Positions 1 to 13,848 of a stretch of 64,000 bases of DNA are shown here, piece by piece (the first letter of the stretch is position 1; the number at the start of each line of letters is the position of its first letter). The stretch spans positions 1 to 64,000 of the forward strand of contig BQKZ01001643.1 in NCBI GenBank assembly GCA_036244855.1, read 5' to 3'. The notes below the pieces were generated by a model that had not been told where the DNA came from, made no database searches, and was given only the letters and a program-made list of their open reading frames with translations. This stretch comes from Temnopleurus reevesii. Lineage: Eukaryota; Echinodermata; Echinoidea; Temnopleuroida; Temnopleuridae. The translations under genes and the position numbers were made by a program.

Positions 1-1165
1 ACACACACACGGGGGTATCTCCCCAGGGGCTTGTCCATGACCGGGCCGTGTATCTGCCCTCTCATTCAACCTCTAAACGTGGGCCAGATGGGATCTGATT
101 GAAAGCAATCCTATCACAGTTCATTCCTCCTAGCTCGCAGATTTAAATGTAAATTAAATTTGGGTAAACGTTCATGGAACACCAAGCGGTGTGAGCTCCT
201 CTCCATTAGAGATACTATAGGAATGTTTGAAGGAGGAACCCTCTTATCAATGCATCAGCAGATGAAACAATTATATCGACACAAAATCAGCGTAGGCCGA
301 AATATTTACACACTAGTATGAATATTTTGAAGAAATTATTGCTATAGAATATGATAATCATTGAAACCTTAGCTTCATTTGGTTTTATTTGTAAAGCCAG
401 CCATAATGGAACCTGAAGAATATTTTTATTCTGATGTGCGATTGATCTGATTAAAAGATCAATTTGTGAGACCAAGGTTTCCATAACCTGTTAATAACCA
501 ATGACTTTGAAAATGGGCATGTTTATTGTGCAATTAAAATTGAACATCAGAATATTTTTTAAAGTTGTTCACAATGTTCTTGAGACACATCATTCCATCT
601 ACAGTAGATGTGAAAATATTATCACTATATCTTTATTTTTTTTAAATACCTTGAAGAAGGACTTCTAGAAACACCGCCGTTTGGGAAATCAGTTTTAATG
701 TATTATCAGAGCATTTTTCTAACTGCCATTTACCACCATTGAACATATATACAAACAAAGTTCCAGGCTTTTGAGACGTACATGCTTTAATGTTATCTAA
801 TATAGATATGAACTTATATCATCAATCGGGTAGTTTCTCGCTAAATTATGGATCTATTTCCCATGATTTCCCATTTAAAAGGGAAAGAATGCTTCATGAG
901 TGATTTAAAATTTTATACTGAAGGGAATTCTAAATATAATTGATATCAGAAAAAGCTCATATATGCTTGAAGGCTATTTACGGTAGATGTTAAATGTCAT
1001 CCTTTTTTTTGACAGAATTATTGATTGATCTCCTTTGTCTTTTCAGGTTTTTTTTTAATAATCGATCATTGTTAGATAATTTCAAATGATGGCTAAGGTC
1101 GAGTCTTGCCGAGAAGGAATGATGGAGATAGTTAAGATATCAATGAAACCAGTTCATGGCTTATT
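1..1165. other. No gene recognised
   Basis: AT-rich DNA opening with a short CA run (1-10). No feature beyond scattered short ORFs without family resemblance. Confidence 0.5.
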
Positions 1166-1322
1166 TGAATTGAATTGAATTGAATCGAATTGAATTAATT
1201 TATTTCCTTTTTCATATATATAATCAATGCAAAATAACATCATAAGTAGAACAAAATAAAGGAGGCGAGTACCCTGAAAGCACAGCTTGTGTATAGGGAT
1301 CGCCTTTACAACAAAACAAAGT
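1166..1322 (-). mobile_element. Possible 3' end of a non-LTR element with (GAATT)n tail
   Basis: On the minus strand GGCGATCCC...GGGTACTCGCC can form a hairpin. AAATAAATTAATTCAATTC repeats follow. Hairpin, AATAAA-like signal and short tandem tail are common at 3' ends of CR1/L2-like elements. Three similar tails occur at 5816, 14036 and 53587 with different repeat units. No coding part is preserved. Confidence 0.45.
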
Positions 1323-1796
1323 GAAACAAAATCATCTCTTTGAAAAAAAAAGTTAAAGAAAATAAATTATTACATATTATTATTTGGAGTAAACAAACAA
1401 TAAGACGAGAATTTGCATTCTCATATTATGACAAATTTATTTTATAACATATTTTCAAATCTTGTGGTTGAGCAGTATAGCTGCATGGTCTTATAATCAT
1501 ATGATACTATTATTGTACATGATTCGTGTACATATTTATGAACGTGCCCCATTTCTCATGCTATCTTCAGTAGATGTTAACATGTTGTCATTATTATTTT
1601 TCTTATAAAACCATCCATTATCTCCCACCCCTTGCTTGTGGTTTTGAAGATAAAGAAAAATCTAAACTTTGACTGTATTTTGCCCTTAATGAGGGAGAAT
1701 TTAAGAGATCAAGTTATGAGACCAGGGCCCCATACAAATCAGTCCAATCAATCGAAAGCCAATGTTGATCGCAAGATTGATTGTATCTCTTGAGTA

Positions 1797-2140
1797 CACG
1801 ATTTCTCAGAGATTTATAATTGATATAATCTTTATGTTTCGAAGCACCGGATGTGATTCACTTATATGTTCATTTTCACCATTATCGATGTGATACATCA
1901 ATGTATTCACAAACATTGCATATTAGAGAAGATATATTAATATGTATTAATGATCCTGAATTATTAGCAGCTTTAAACACGATTTCTCAGATATTTACGA
2001 TTGATATAATCTTTATGTTACGAGTGTGATTCATTAATATGTTCATTTTCACAAATATCGATGTGAATTGAATTTACAAACATTGCACATTAGATGATTG
2101 ATTAATGTGTATTCCTGATCCTGAATTATTAATAGCTTTA
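1797..2140 (+). repeat. Tandem duplication, two units of about 180 and 165 bp
   Basis: CACGATTTCTCAGAGATTTA... (1797-1976) is repeated from 1977 as CACGATTTCTCAGATATTTA.... Both contain TTGATATAATCTTTATGTT, TATGTTCATTTTCAC, ACAAACATTGCA and GATCCTGAATTATTA in the same order. The units have diverged by substitutions and small deletions. Non-coding as far as I can see. Confidence 0.85.
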
Positions 2141-4581
2141 GGAAACATTGATGCTTCATGCTGTCGACGTTAAATGCAAAAGCGTCATCATCTCACTTTT
2201 TTCTGGCAAAAGAAAATTGATGCTCTACTTCCTTATTTTAGCTGTTGGAGAGAAAGAATGCATTAAAATGGTTGCTAACATCGGGTCTCATAAAACGTCG
2301 AACGATGTAATTTGTGATTAATTATGAAACCATTTTGTGATTTATTGATTCATGAATTGATAATATCCTACCAGTGACTTAATGAATCATCGGAACATGT
2401 TAAAGGAAATTTGTGAAACAGTGAGCCACCAGAACATACTCTGGGTTTTTCGCTAGCCCCTTAATGTGAAAAAACTATGAAACGCGAGAGTTCAATTTTA
2501 AAGGCTATCTTCTCTAGATATGAACATACTAACCTAAATTTGATTCGAGAAAGATCAAAAATAATTTAACTTTTATCCTCTAAATCAGGGATGAAAGGTT
2601 GTCCCAAACATTTGGGGTTTTTTTAAAAGGGAAATGATAACTATTATTTTCGGGTCTAACTGCCGCATTATATGCGTATATCATTACACAAATATTTTTT
2701 ATGCAATGACCCTTGCTCTATTCGGTGGACGGAGTACTAACAAAACCTGTACTTTTGTGAAATACTTAATTTTAATGACATGCGTTGCATCTTTAATCAA
2801 AATGATATGGGCTTGGTGCTTTGTATTAGGATTACCTTTTCTTCCAAATACCTAAAAAAAATATTGATGCCTCTCGCCAAGTGCGAATATGTTAACATGT
2901 AGTGAATTTCAATGTTTGATATCTTACAACAAATATCCTAAGCTAGACCCAAGCATTCCTGCAGTCAGATGTCATTTCAAACGTTATTTGAGAATTCGTT
3001 ATGTGCAGTAAAGTTCGACAAGTATCTTTGATATTTGATTTTGGAAATATTGAAATCATTCACCTGAGTATCGAAATATAACTCTTGATAATGAAGAAGA
3101 TATCTTTGTCCAAATGAAGCCATTTATAATGCATTTACCAAGATTAGAAGGACTCTATAGCAGGCTGAACAAAACTATTTCCCCAATCTCGGAATTATAC
3201 TTTAATTTTGATTACCGGTTAAAACAGTTCAAAATGTATCATCTGTGCAAATCTATCATATTTATTCAGTTACATAGTGTTCTATTTTCAGCCGAAACAA
3301 AGTATCATCGTGTGCCAGACAAAGCCGTCACGAGTAATGTTTTGCACTGCTTGAAGAATAATTGCCAATCTTTCAAAATCCGCACCTCCACCTATACAAA
3401 TTCTAAATACACTACAGTATTGTCAGTGAGAGTGGACGTCTCTTGGGCGAAATAAATCTGGTCGAACTGACTGGAAAGTTTTATGGGAACATTTTACGAC
3501 GTCTAAGCGTCGCGGGACAAACTAATACCACTCGTAAATGCCAGTTTATGTCCCTTTTATTGGGTCGTCAAAACCGTTATGAAATGTCGTAGTTCATTTG
3601 GGTTCAGATAGCATGTTCTCATTGCCTACTTTAGATACAAAAAAGGTACATAATAAAGTATCCCTAACATATAAACGTTGTTTATATTTCTATTTTTAGA
3701 ATGTTTCCACAAGCTTAATGAACTAGTTTGGGTGTACACCAATGCCATAATATTTTAAACGGGTTCTGAAGCACGCTCTCGTAACCCAATTGTAATATAT
3801 GAAAATGAAAATGAAAATGATGAAATAAATCAATAATTGTATCAAAACATTTTAAAGTATAACATTTTAACTTCTACTGCAGATCGAACTTAAGCATGCA
3901 GAGATTAATATAAAATAATTCATTTATTATTACTAATATCTTGACATTTGTCCATATAATCAAAATTTGAAAATGAGACATCCACAGAACATGACCCAAC
4001 AAACATTGATGAGCTCGATATGATCACATCCTGGTTCACACACTGACATCTTTTTTTTTTAAAAAGGCCTATATTTCGTCTAACTTTAAAAGTCCAACTT
4101 ATTCATTCAAGCCATACTTTCCCTTCTAGAAGGGAGAAATCCATAATTTGACAATATATCATTACAATAGTAAAATACATTCATATCTACTGTAGATAGC
4201 ATGAAAGCTGGCAAATGACATATATTCCTAACTTAATTGTCTTATCTATTTCTTTCTCCTCTCCTCTTCCAAGTACCCAAGACATGTGTGACAAGTGTCA
4301 TAAATACTATGTCACCCTCAGCGGTGGATCAGGATAAGATATTTCTGCTATGGTGGCCTAGAGAGAACCTGAAGAGTGAATGCAGTGGCAAACATATACT
4401 TAAGATCACGATGATTAATTTGAAAGTAAGATGTGATTCTTTTCCGATTGTTGGTTAATGTTCAGTTATCTGTATCTCTCTACTTTTCGTCTGGCAACAA
4501 TTTTGTAAGACTATGAATATCGTTAACACTTGAAAATAAAAAATTTCATCAAATGTCATATAATATTTGAGACAGACGTGG
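2141..4581. other. No gene recognised
   Basis: AT-rich. The longest ATG-type reading (3114-3455) has no recognisable motif and is of a length expected by chance here. Confidence 0.5.
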
Positions 4582-4653
4582 GAAGAGAGAGAGAGGGAGG
4601 GAGAGAGAAAAAAGGAGATGGAGAGAGGGAGAGAGAGAGAGAGAGAGAGAGAG
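4582..4653. repeat. (GA)n microsatellite
   Basis: GA-rich tract with interruptions. The apparent Arg/Glu- and Ser/Leu-rich ORFs on both strands come from it. Confidence 0.9.
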
Positions 4654-5280
4654 TCGTGGGATTGTCTAACCATGCTATTCAGCGGGACAAAGATATTGAG
4701 ACTAGATGACATGTTACGGAAATATGCCATTCAATATTTAGGGCTTTTAGGCGAGAAGAAAGAGAAATGAATAAATTGATGATGACATCTGAGTTGACAT
4801 CATAATACTGGCGTCCTGTTTTAAATCTCCTTCTAATGCACCAAGCCGCATTCTGCGAAATCAGACAAGACATGACGCCAAATATTTGGATGTCGATTAT
4901 GTGAAGTCTTCTCTGACCCTTCTGTGAGGCAGATGAATATATGAAGCAGTCATGGAGATTTATTTGATGTAGAATGGACGGAGGGAAATACAGAGCATAT
5001 TCATAAAATGTGTTTTTCTTCCCAAATGTATTAGTGTAGAAATACAGACGCTTGAATAGTCCTGGAGAAGACATAACCGGAGAGAAGGCCGACGGAATTT
5101 CTCCGACAATTTGAAAACAAACTAGCAAAAAATAAACTGCCAAGCAAAAAAAAATACCAAAAGAAAAACCTTATATTCATGATATTAGAAGAAAGTAATA
5201 AATTGGCAATAAATGTCTGTGGCCTGAAGACCCCCTTTATATTTCAATACTCAAACAGGATTTTGTTTTATGTTATTTAA

Positions 5281-5350
5281 TAATAATAATAATAATACAC
5301 AAAATTTATATAGCGCTTAATTAAAAAAAAGGGTTCAAAGCGCTTTACAA
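5281..5350 (-). mobile_element. SINE 3'-tail fragment
   Basis: On the minus strand it reads GTAAAGCGCTTTGAACCC... then AAGCGCTATATAAATTTTGT and (ATT)n. This is the same tail pattern as the SINEs at 29423 and 25122. The body is missing. Confidence 0.65.
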
Positions 5351-5815
5351 TATAAACCTAACAAATACGTATAGATTCAACTACTTTTCTTTTTTTTTCA
5401 TGAACATCGAACATGATCAAAGCTCCATTTTTATAACATTACAATGAACAAAAAGAAGGTAAAATTACTTTGAGATAAAAAGCATTATTTTTAGACGTGC
5501 TTTTGCACGTAGTCACCTCAAAATGAAATACTTGATTGACGTTCTGAACGCTGGCTGAACTCTGTTAATATGTCTTCAGTGAGTTTGTCCAAATATTGTT
5601 GTAAAAGTTTGATCTTTGATACAATCTTTGCAATTTTTCATTATTTGTATAGACAAGGAAGGAGTTCATCGTTCAGAGTATATTTTTCCTAACCTTCGCT
5701 TTGCTGGTTCATGGCCGTCGACATGCAAGATGCGGAGGATGGAAGCGTACCCCTCTAAGAATATGAGATGAACAGAAATTGCGGGTGAAAAGATAAAATG
5801 GTGCAAAACGCAACT

Positions 5816-5940
5816 TCATTTGATTTGATTTGATTTGATTTATTCGTCAGTAGCAACATACATGACTGGATAACCCATGAAAGCCGACAAGGCTTATTTC
5901 CAATGGGGTCCACGACGTTAAGATAGAAGACTACATAGCA
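5816..5940 (-). mobile_element. Possible 3' end of a non-LTR element with (ATCAA)n tail
   Basis: On the minus strand AAGCCTTGTCGGCTTTC (small hairpin), then GACGAATAAATC and ATCAA repeats. GACGAATAAA is shared with the tail at 14036. Confidence 0.5.
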
Positions 5941-6230
5941 ATAAAACAAATAAAACTAAGCTTGTGAAGCGTAAATGTACTGTACACTGTACATTTTGTT
6001 TTCTTTCCTTTTTTTTTGTTCGTCACCTCACCGGCAGGGAATAATGCACAAGTTCTTTTAAATGGAGTTTGTTAGAAAACCTTTTGAAGTACTCCTTACC
6101 TCCCCTCCAGAAGAAAAGTTCGCATCTACCCTGCGAATGAATGCCAACAAGTGACAGAGCCAATGTATCTCTCGCTAGACTTTGTACGAACCTTTGACGA
6201 ATCTATTTTTCATGATGACACTGAGCAATG

Positions 6231-6303
6231 CTGAGGCATGTATAATCATGATACACTCATCAGGTGGTAAGTCTTGAACATCACTTACAGGGGACTGTTC
6301 ACA
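6231..6303 (+). repeat. Dispersed direct repeat, copy 1
   Basis: GCTGAGGCATGTATAATCATGATACACTCATCAGGTGG... to CTTACAGGGGA recurs at 6841-6907 nearly unchanged. Weaker similarity continues downstream of both copies (TGTTCACAC, CTCGCTTC, AGTGAAC). A SINE lies between the copies. Confidence 0.8.
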
Positions 6304-6394
6304 CCTAACCTCGCTTCAAACTGTGCACAAGAAAACTTTTAATCAGGCATAAGTGAACCATCCTCTCCACCTTGCACGCTACTTAATACACACT

Positions 6395-6598
6395 AAGAAA
6401 AGAGGTGCAATATTGCATCTTGCAATTCTGGGAGAATTATTACGTTTCTGTCAGAAAGGTGCAATATTGCTGCTTTGCCTCAGTGTGCAAGAATTGAAGA
6501 AAAAACTAGCGGCAGCAGTGGGATTCGAACCCGTGCTAAGGAGGATCGCTTCATCCAAGGCGGACGATTTACTGACTGAGCTGTCTATCTGCTCTCAT
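6395..6598 (-). mobile_element. tRNA-derived SINE of a second type
   Basis: Read on the minus strand, an A-box-like AGCTCAGTCAG (6573-6583) and a perfect B box GGTTCGAATCC (6521-6531) lie about 40 bp apart. GCTGCCGCTAG and a body with two GCAATATTGCACCT units follow. The would-be acceptor ends do not pair, so it is not a working tRNA gene. The plus-strand peptide with VGFEPVLRR comes from the antisense B box. It lies between the two copies of the direct repeat at 6231/6841. Confidence 0.7.
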
Positions 6599-6840
6599 TA
6601 AGTGAGCGGCATTAGTTTGATATCTTTTAAAGTCGCCATCGTTTATGCATGGGTGCGTTGCACAATGGGATAAACTAGAAACAGGCAATCCAACATCCAT
6701 AATATTATAAGACGCGTGTTTGAATCATCCGAATTCTCTACAGTGCAAGAATAATGTTTAAAAAAAAATGTTGTGGTTCGATTTTTACCAATGAGGTGCA
6801 ATAGTACATTAAAAAAGGTGCGCTCAGTGTTGCATTAGCA

Positions 6841-6907
6841 ACTGAGGCATGTATCATCATGATACACTCATCAGGTGGTAAGTCTTGAACATCACTTACA
6901 GGGGATG
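6841..6907 (+). repeat. Dispersed direct repeat, copy 2
   Basis: This matches 6231-6303 with one visible substitution (TATCATCATG versus TATAATCATG). It is followed by a short local duplication of CAGGGGATGTTCACACTT. Confidence 0.8.
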
Positions 6908-9900
6908 TTCACACTTGCAGGGGATGTTCACACTTAAACTCGCTTCGAATTGCGCATTAGCAGTACTGTGCACAGGAAATGCTCCTGCTTAACCTCACTT
7001 TAAATTGTGCACCAGCAATAAGTTGTTGGTGTTGTTGAAATTTAGTTGGCGTTTTTCAATCCGGCTGGATTAGCTGCACCGCACGAGAATACTTTTGATC
7101 AAGCCTAAGTGAACAATCTTCCCAATGTTACATACTATTTATAAGTATTATTAATAATGATAATGATATATGTGTCTTTTTGAATAATTCCTATTTTATT
7201 GACAAAAGTGCTCACGTAATGATGCCCGGCCATTATAGCAAGTCGTCTGTTAAGGTAGGCTCGCACTGGTAAACCAAGCACAAGAGAGTTGTTTCATATC
7301 GGTACCTAAATAGCACCCGGGTGAGAGTGGATAAATCTCTTGCAAAGGAATCTAGTGCCGACGAACGTGTAATGAAAAACTACTTGTAGACGCAATGTGG
7401 AGTCTTAACCACTTCAGAGAAGTGAGAACGTATTTATCTTCCAAGACACATTTTGATGTGCTAAACGAGACGATGTGGGCCATCGTGAAGTACAATAAAA
7501 CGCACGAGCAAAGGATGATGGCTCTTACGATGCTATATCTAACGCATCCACCACTGCACTTAGGCAAGATCGTATACACTGCAAGGTATCACGGCCATGT
7601 GTTGAGTAATCGTGGCGCCTTTCCGTAAAATTGCAGTGGTGGCAAGCGATCCAGCCATGTCTTATAACATGTCATGTGTGGATAACCCTTGTAGACGAGA
7701 GTTTTCGAGGCGGGTAATGAAGGATTACATTAACACCTGCCCATGCTTATGTACGCCTAACTGCAGCGCATGTTGTAACTGTCCAAGCCAATTTCTCCTC
7801 CAATAGATTACTTAGACTCCTTGTTAGATGGTTGGGGTGTAGTAGGCGGTCCCCTTACAAACCATCAAGTAGAATGACATGTTCTTTTAATGTCCACTAA
7901 ACTCAAAGATACTTGTATCAAAGTTACTACTCTGTACAGAACAAAGTAATGAAAAATTGATCATTATTGATTGCATTATGTTTCCTGAATATAAGTTTTA
8001 ATATATGACTATTTTTATGGAAAAGTATACACTTTTAGACACATGCGATTCTTATGTGAAATAGCCTATCCAATTGAAGAGCATTTTTTTAATGAAATTA
8101 ATACACATTATATATAATCTAGGTCACAAGGGTAGGATCATACCTCAAACTTAATGCCCAATTACAGATGAACAAAAAATAAGTATACACCTCCTCGTTT
8201 AATTTGCCATTTTTTTGATGATTACAATTGGTTTGATGTTAGACGCATAAGGAACGACAAAAATGCAAAAGACATTGTTTATGTTCCAGTATATATAGCC
8301 ACATACGTGCTTTACAAAGTGATTACAGGACAATTAATCTGCCTTCAATATAAACAGGTTATCCATCCTTTTCAAACCAAAGTTATGATAAAACAAAGGA
8401 TTTTCACAAATATGACATGACAAAGACATGGATACCGCCACTGTGATGCTCGTATTAAGACGCATACATCAAAATGAAGAAAAAAATCTTTCTTGGAATA
8501 AAAAAAGTTCACTTTTTATGACGACAAATTATAAGGCTAGATAAATACAGTTTTAGGGGAAACGCTATTATAGGTCCTCCGATATTTTAGTACATCGGTC
8601 TCCATCGAATTTTGATATTAATGAAACAGAAATTAAAATCTATGAATGGCGACACCTCCGTGCCGCGAAGTGAAAAAGGGATTTCCCCCAAAATATTGTT
8701 ACCCCCCCCCAAAAAAAAAGGCTTTACATAACTAATTTGTGCTCACTCTAGCTTAGCGATACCAATTAATACGAATCTGACAACGAACCATTGCTTATGA
8801 TAAACTGTGTTTGAGGAAACCCCTTTTTATCAGTATCATTACTATTTTTTTCCCTTGGGGTGGGGGTTCTCTTGATAACTATCATAGATAGAAAAAAGGA
8901 TCTGATGATGAAATGCATACGGTAATACAGTGTACCGAAATTCTTTTAGCATGTTTAGTAGAACAGCAAAATTCTTGAAACATAATTGTTAGAATAGAGA
9001 CCATACTGAAAGGAGCACTGCGTTGATGGATTGGGCCATTTAGGAACCAGAATGAGAAGAAGAAAAGAAATGTATGCAGATGAAATTGAAGAGGTAATCG
9101 CTCTTAACACCTTAAGCGGGTATTCTATCATTTCACCCACGAACAAAGCAGAGGAACGGATGCCAGTGTGATGTTCTGATATGGGTTGAATGATGAGATA
9201 TATCTGAAGGTTATTCAGACTTATAAATCGAAAAGAAGGCATGCCTTGAATAAGAAGGTGTCTTTTTAAACCTAGATGTATTTACATAAAAGGAGACACA
9301 ATAAAATGGCTTTGCTAATTCTTCTACTGTACTACTACTACTATACTAATGATACTGATAATAATACAACTTGTACTACTATTATTTGAATACTAAAACT
9401 TTACCCATGATTGAATCAAATCATGTTTATATAATTATTGACCTATAATTAGGGATATTTTGATCAACAAAACAGTAATTCGAATTACTACGAATATTTT
9501 CGTATTTCTAGCTTTTAGAATATAAAGAGGAGGCCTCTATAATACGACATTTTGAAAATGACACATGACAAGGTTTCAACAAGTTGAAAGCAAATACGGT
9601 ATTGAGTACACTGAAAATTGATTTAAAATTCACTGAACAATTAAAGTAAACTTAGGATTGGCATCATCTGGACCCATTCTAATACGCAACATTTTGATTT
9701 TGCTATTTGTTCTTTCTGTAGGCTCTGATACTTAAACTTTTAAACACATTTCTCCGTAATCAAAATAGATTCCTAAGATAAGTTATCGTCAGAATATAGA
9801 TGTAATCAACTCAAAACTGCAATTAAAAACACAACAAACAAATCTACTCTCCATTTTGTCCCGCTCTTTGCAAACCACTGCAAACACCTGAAAACTCTCG

Positions 9901-11077
9901 ATAAGCTTGCAGAAAGGTGAGATTAACATGTCATTTTCTTTCCTTTACTACCACTCAAAGTAAAGTAGTTTTGCAGACAGGGCATAAGATTCGATTTAAT
10001 GGGTCAGGAAACCAAGAAATGAGAATTGATTATTAAGATGGCGTTAGCTACGTAACATAAAGTGAACACCACAGGTGGGACTAATGAGGAGGAATGCTGG
10101 GGGATGGAATAAAAGCAATCAACAATGATGTAAGAAATATTCTAGTTTTAGATAGATGGGAGTTTGTTTTTGTGAAAAAAAATAATTGTAAAAACAGCAA
10201 CAACAATAACTTCAATAAGTCCTTTGTAAACATCTTACAAAATTGAAGTAAACTTTGTCATTAATGGATTATATCACCTGAAAACTAGATGCTGATTAGC
10301 AGTTGCATCCTTGCCGTTGCAGTAAAACAAATAATGATTAAGTTGTCATCTATTTCAGATTTTATGCATCTGACCGTTTTTTCTGTGGTAAATTTTGTTC
10401 CATAAATTGCGCTCTTATTCCATAATTTATGGTGGTCGGCAAATTCACACGAATTCTATTTTACCGTTTTGTATCCCGTGAAATAGTACAAAATTCACAT
10501 GGTCGACTTTATGGCATGCGCGTTCCAGATTTTTCGGGAATAAGATTACAAAGGCACTGATCTTGACATAAAATTGTAGTTCCCAAACCATTGAAATATG
10601 GGCCTTTCTCATTTTTTTCTTTACTGGAGAGGTATGTTTCCCTTCTCTTACTTTTATTTTTCCCTCCTCGAATGTGTAATTTTGTGGGGGTAATTTTGTG
10701 AATTTCCACATGAGCAGATGAGAACTTTGTGAAAGGGATGTCATTTTAATGGCGGCCCTTTCACTTGCTCGTGATCAAGGTGAGAGGGGTAGACCTCTTA
10801 GCCAAATTTTTATCTGTAAAAACCTGGAACAATCATATCATAATGTAGTGTCTGAGGGGTGCATCGAAATGGGGTGGATAGATCCCACAAACGTTGATGT
10901 TGTTGTTGCTGTTGTTAGGTTTCTTTTCAATTTCTACACGATATTAATTATTTCTGTAAAATAAAGTGGGTCATGGGATAATAAATCCGTACGTCGTGTA
11001 TTGAGCTGCGCGGACACAATAGTCACAAGCCGGTCCCGATTTGAATTGCCTTACAAAGGAGCATGGAAATGGCGTTC
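6908..11077. other. No gene recognised
   Basis: AT-rich, with homopolymer runs (C10/A9 at about 8701-8719). Short ORFs at 7352-7806 and 10445-10744 show no known domain. Confidence 0.5.
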
Positions 11078-11118
11078 GAATTAATTTTACGAATTAATTT
11101 TACGAATTAATTTCACGA
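11078..11118 (+). repeat. Three tandem copies of a 14-bp unit (ACGAATTAATTTT)
   Basis: TTCGAATTAATTTTACGAATTAATTTTACGAATTAATTTCACGAA region: three units in a row with one change in the last. Confidence 0.75.
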
Positions 11119-11352
11119 AAATAGACTACATCGTGCTTTTCGAACATCTTTGTGCTCTCGTCTCTCACAATATTCATAATTTCTCATTATGCGGTTGATT
11201 TGCGAAGTACGTCAAGATCTGTATAGTGCATATATTTGTCATGAAATAGAATCGATGAAAGTCGTTGAGTATGACTCCTGTTAGGCTCTCGACCTCGAAC
11301 CCTCCCCACGTGTCTTAAGAGCACTCACAAACCCTTGGCCTCAACATTCAAA

Positions 11353-11360
11353 TGACGTCA
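11353..11360. promoter_or_regulatory. Isolated CRE palindrome TGACGTCA
   Basis: A perfect CREB/ATF site in AATGACGTCATTG (12-bp palindrome). No neighbouring gene was found. Confidence 0.3.
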
Positions 11361-12298
11361 TTGTAAAGGGGTTCACCACAACAATACAGATATCTAGGAA
11401 AACAGTTGCATATCATCCATAGGCATTATGATTCTTAAGATGACACGTTACTAATGTCATTCACTTCTTTTCACTTGTTTAACTTTGTCATTTTTTTATT
11501 CTTCATAATGTATTTTATGATTACCTACTGCTTATTATTTTGGCAGTATATGATTCTCAACTATACCGTAAGGCGGATCCGTGTGTAAAAACAATATCTA
11601 ATGTGCTTTAATCTAAAAAAAAATCAATGGAAATGTCTTTCAGTAAAAAAAAATGCACTACATTTTGATAAATCTTGTTTCTCAACATGAGAGCATGTTT
11701 TCCTTTTTTAAACAGTATTCTTATTTTATTTCCAAACTCTAAGTTTAGACTCTATTTCTTTTCCCAAGTAAGCTCCCCTTGACAGATGGAGACCATGACA
11801 CACGAGCTAACATGGTAGTTGATAATCAAATCTGCCAAATTGCATTTAATTGATCGGTGCTACTTTTAATATGAACACGAATTCAAATGAGCCACAGTCG
11901 CTGCAAAATGTATTTGAAAAATGGCTTTCGTTGTAGACCATGTTATTGACAACAATCGATTCGCTTTTCTTCTGTTCTAGTGAAAATAAATTTGTAGATA
12001 TATTTCTTAGTTTTAAGATAATCGATTCGCTCTTTTCTTCTGTTCTTGTGAAAATGTATTTTTTGTAGATATATCTCTTAGTTGTTATCATTCTTTTTTT
12101 GCTATCATGGCCTACGATATATAAATGGCGGTTTATGTATTCCCATTATAATCAAACATCATTCGGTTGGTATTAGATCCTTCTGATTCTTGAGATGCCT
12201 TATCGTAGTTTCTCCTATTATTGATTGAGCAAGGGGAAGAGGATGAGAAAGCTCAAGGCTAATTGAATTATAAGAGGAATGGATAGGTAGAAAAACAT

Positions 12299-12382
12299 AG
12301 AGAGGGGGAAAGAGGGGAGAGAGAGAGAGATAGAGCGTTAGAGAGAGAGAGAGAGAGAGATGGGGGGGGGGGAGAGAGAGAG
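12299..12382. repeat. (GA)n microsatellite with a G run
   Basis: Interrupted GAGA tract including a G10+ run at about 12362. Confidence 0.9.
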
Positions 12383-12702
12383 TGGTAAGACAAATATCAA
12401 TCAATCATGTTGTAAGCATTTTCCTTTGTAGGTCGACGGGTATGTGTGTATGGGTCTGTTTAAGTTTGTTCACATATTTGCGTTTATGATATTCATGATT
12501 ATGCCCAATGTACACTCCCTGTAAACAGAAATAAGCATAGAAGAGGCTTAACTGTCAACCGCAGCCGAGCATTTCCCTGCCTATTTACATTCGGCACTTT
12601 CGTCATACTTTGGCTAAAAGTGAATTGTTGTGTTATGTGACTGAGATGGGGACATAAATGAAAGAAATTGCTGGAGAAATTCTAATTAGAATGAGATATA
12701 TA

Positions 12703-12775
12703 TAGAGAGAGAGGGAGAGTGAGAGAGGGAGAAGGTAAAAGAGGGAGATAAATGTGGAGAGAGAGAGAGAGAGAA

Positions 12776-12817
<42 letters not shown>

Positions 12818-12831
12818 GAAGAGAAAGAGAT
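12703..12831. repeat. (GA)n microsatellite
   Basis: About 130 bp of mostly GAGA with short interruptions. Confidence 0.9.
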
Positions 12832-13848
12832 GGGTCATCATAACTTCATATTTGTCATCCATATTGGAGTGCGTGCCGCTCCTCCTATGAAATATTAAAG
12901 CCGCTGAACATTTTCTACCTGTCACATATAGCATTTAAAGAGGACTTATAATCAGATTATGAGTGGGCACGATCTTTGAAATGGGTTTGACCGCCGAGTC
13001 ATGGGCGAATACTTTGTGTATGTCACGCATGCAAATGTACCGCTAGCCGTCATTCCTTTGTCGCCGACTTTGACATACACGACTGCTATTGTCATGATTC
13101 TAATCGTCGTGTTCATCATCATCCATATAATCCTCCGTTTTCATCATCAGAATCTGGGGAGAATGAAATCCAATTAATTTCATGCTGCAAATCGGAATCA
13201 GGGTTTGTAATATACTTTTTCTAACTGTAAGTCAAAGAACTTTCCCTTCGTCATAAACATGGTTGTGAGAATAAACATGAATATCTGGATGAGAATCGAT
13301 GTATTCCCGTTTGAAAACCAGTGACGTTCGTCTCTTTTAGCATTAGAATGGCATCATTGGGTTGGAAAAAATATTTTAATTAAAACATAGTCATCATCAA
13401 TATTGTTAAGAATTTCATTAACCCTTGGCCTTCAAGGTATTTTTGAGCTGGTACGTTTATCAAGTATCAAAACTTACCTTCCACAAAATTATGTACTTTT
13501 CTTTAGTGTAATTTACTCCATTTTCATTCAATTAGAATAGAGGAAATGAGGTAAAACTGAGTCATTTTAAGAAAAACAGAAAAGAGACAAATGTTAGCAT
13601 ATAGATTATTGATGTTAATTCGGAAATGTTTACAACTGGCCATTATTAAGAGAGGTTAACTTGGTGAACAATGACGATGGAATTCAATTACTGCTCAATG
13701 GAGTATCGAGTGAATGTTTCCACAATTCTACTAATAGAAACAACAGGCTCAATGGTGGAATGATTCAAAGTATGTTCAGGTAAGGTGGAAGTATGTCTTA
13801 TATCTTTTGTAAATAAAATAAGTTCCCCTTCAAGGGATTTCCACAAAT

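Noticed and set aside
4679..5143. 154-codon minus-strand open frame
   Set aside because: No motif, runs into the GA microsatellite region, no splice or start context; probably chance.
6510..6596. Functional tRNA gene on the minus strand
   Set aside because: A and B boxes are present, but acceptor ends do not pair and the anticodon arm is poor; it is a SINE head.
12159..12934. Ser/Leu-rich minus-strand ORFs
   Set aside because: They are translations of (GA)n tracts.
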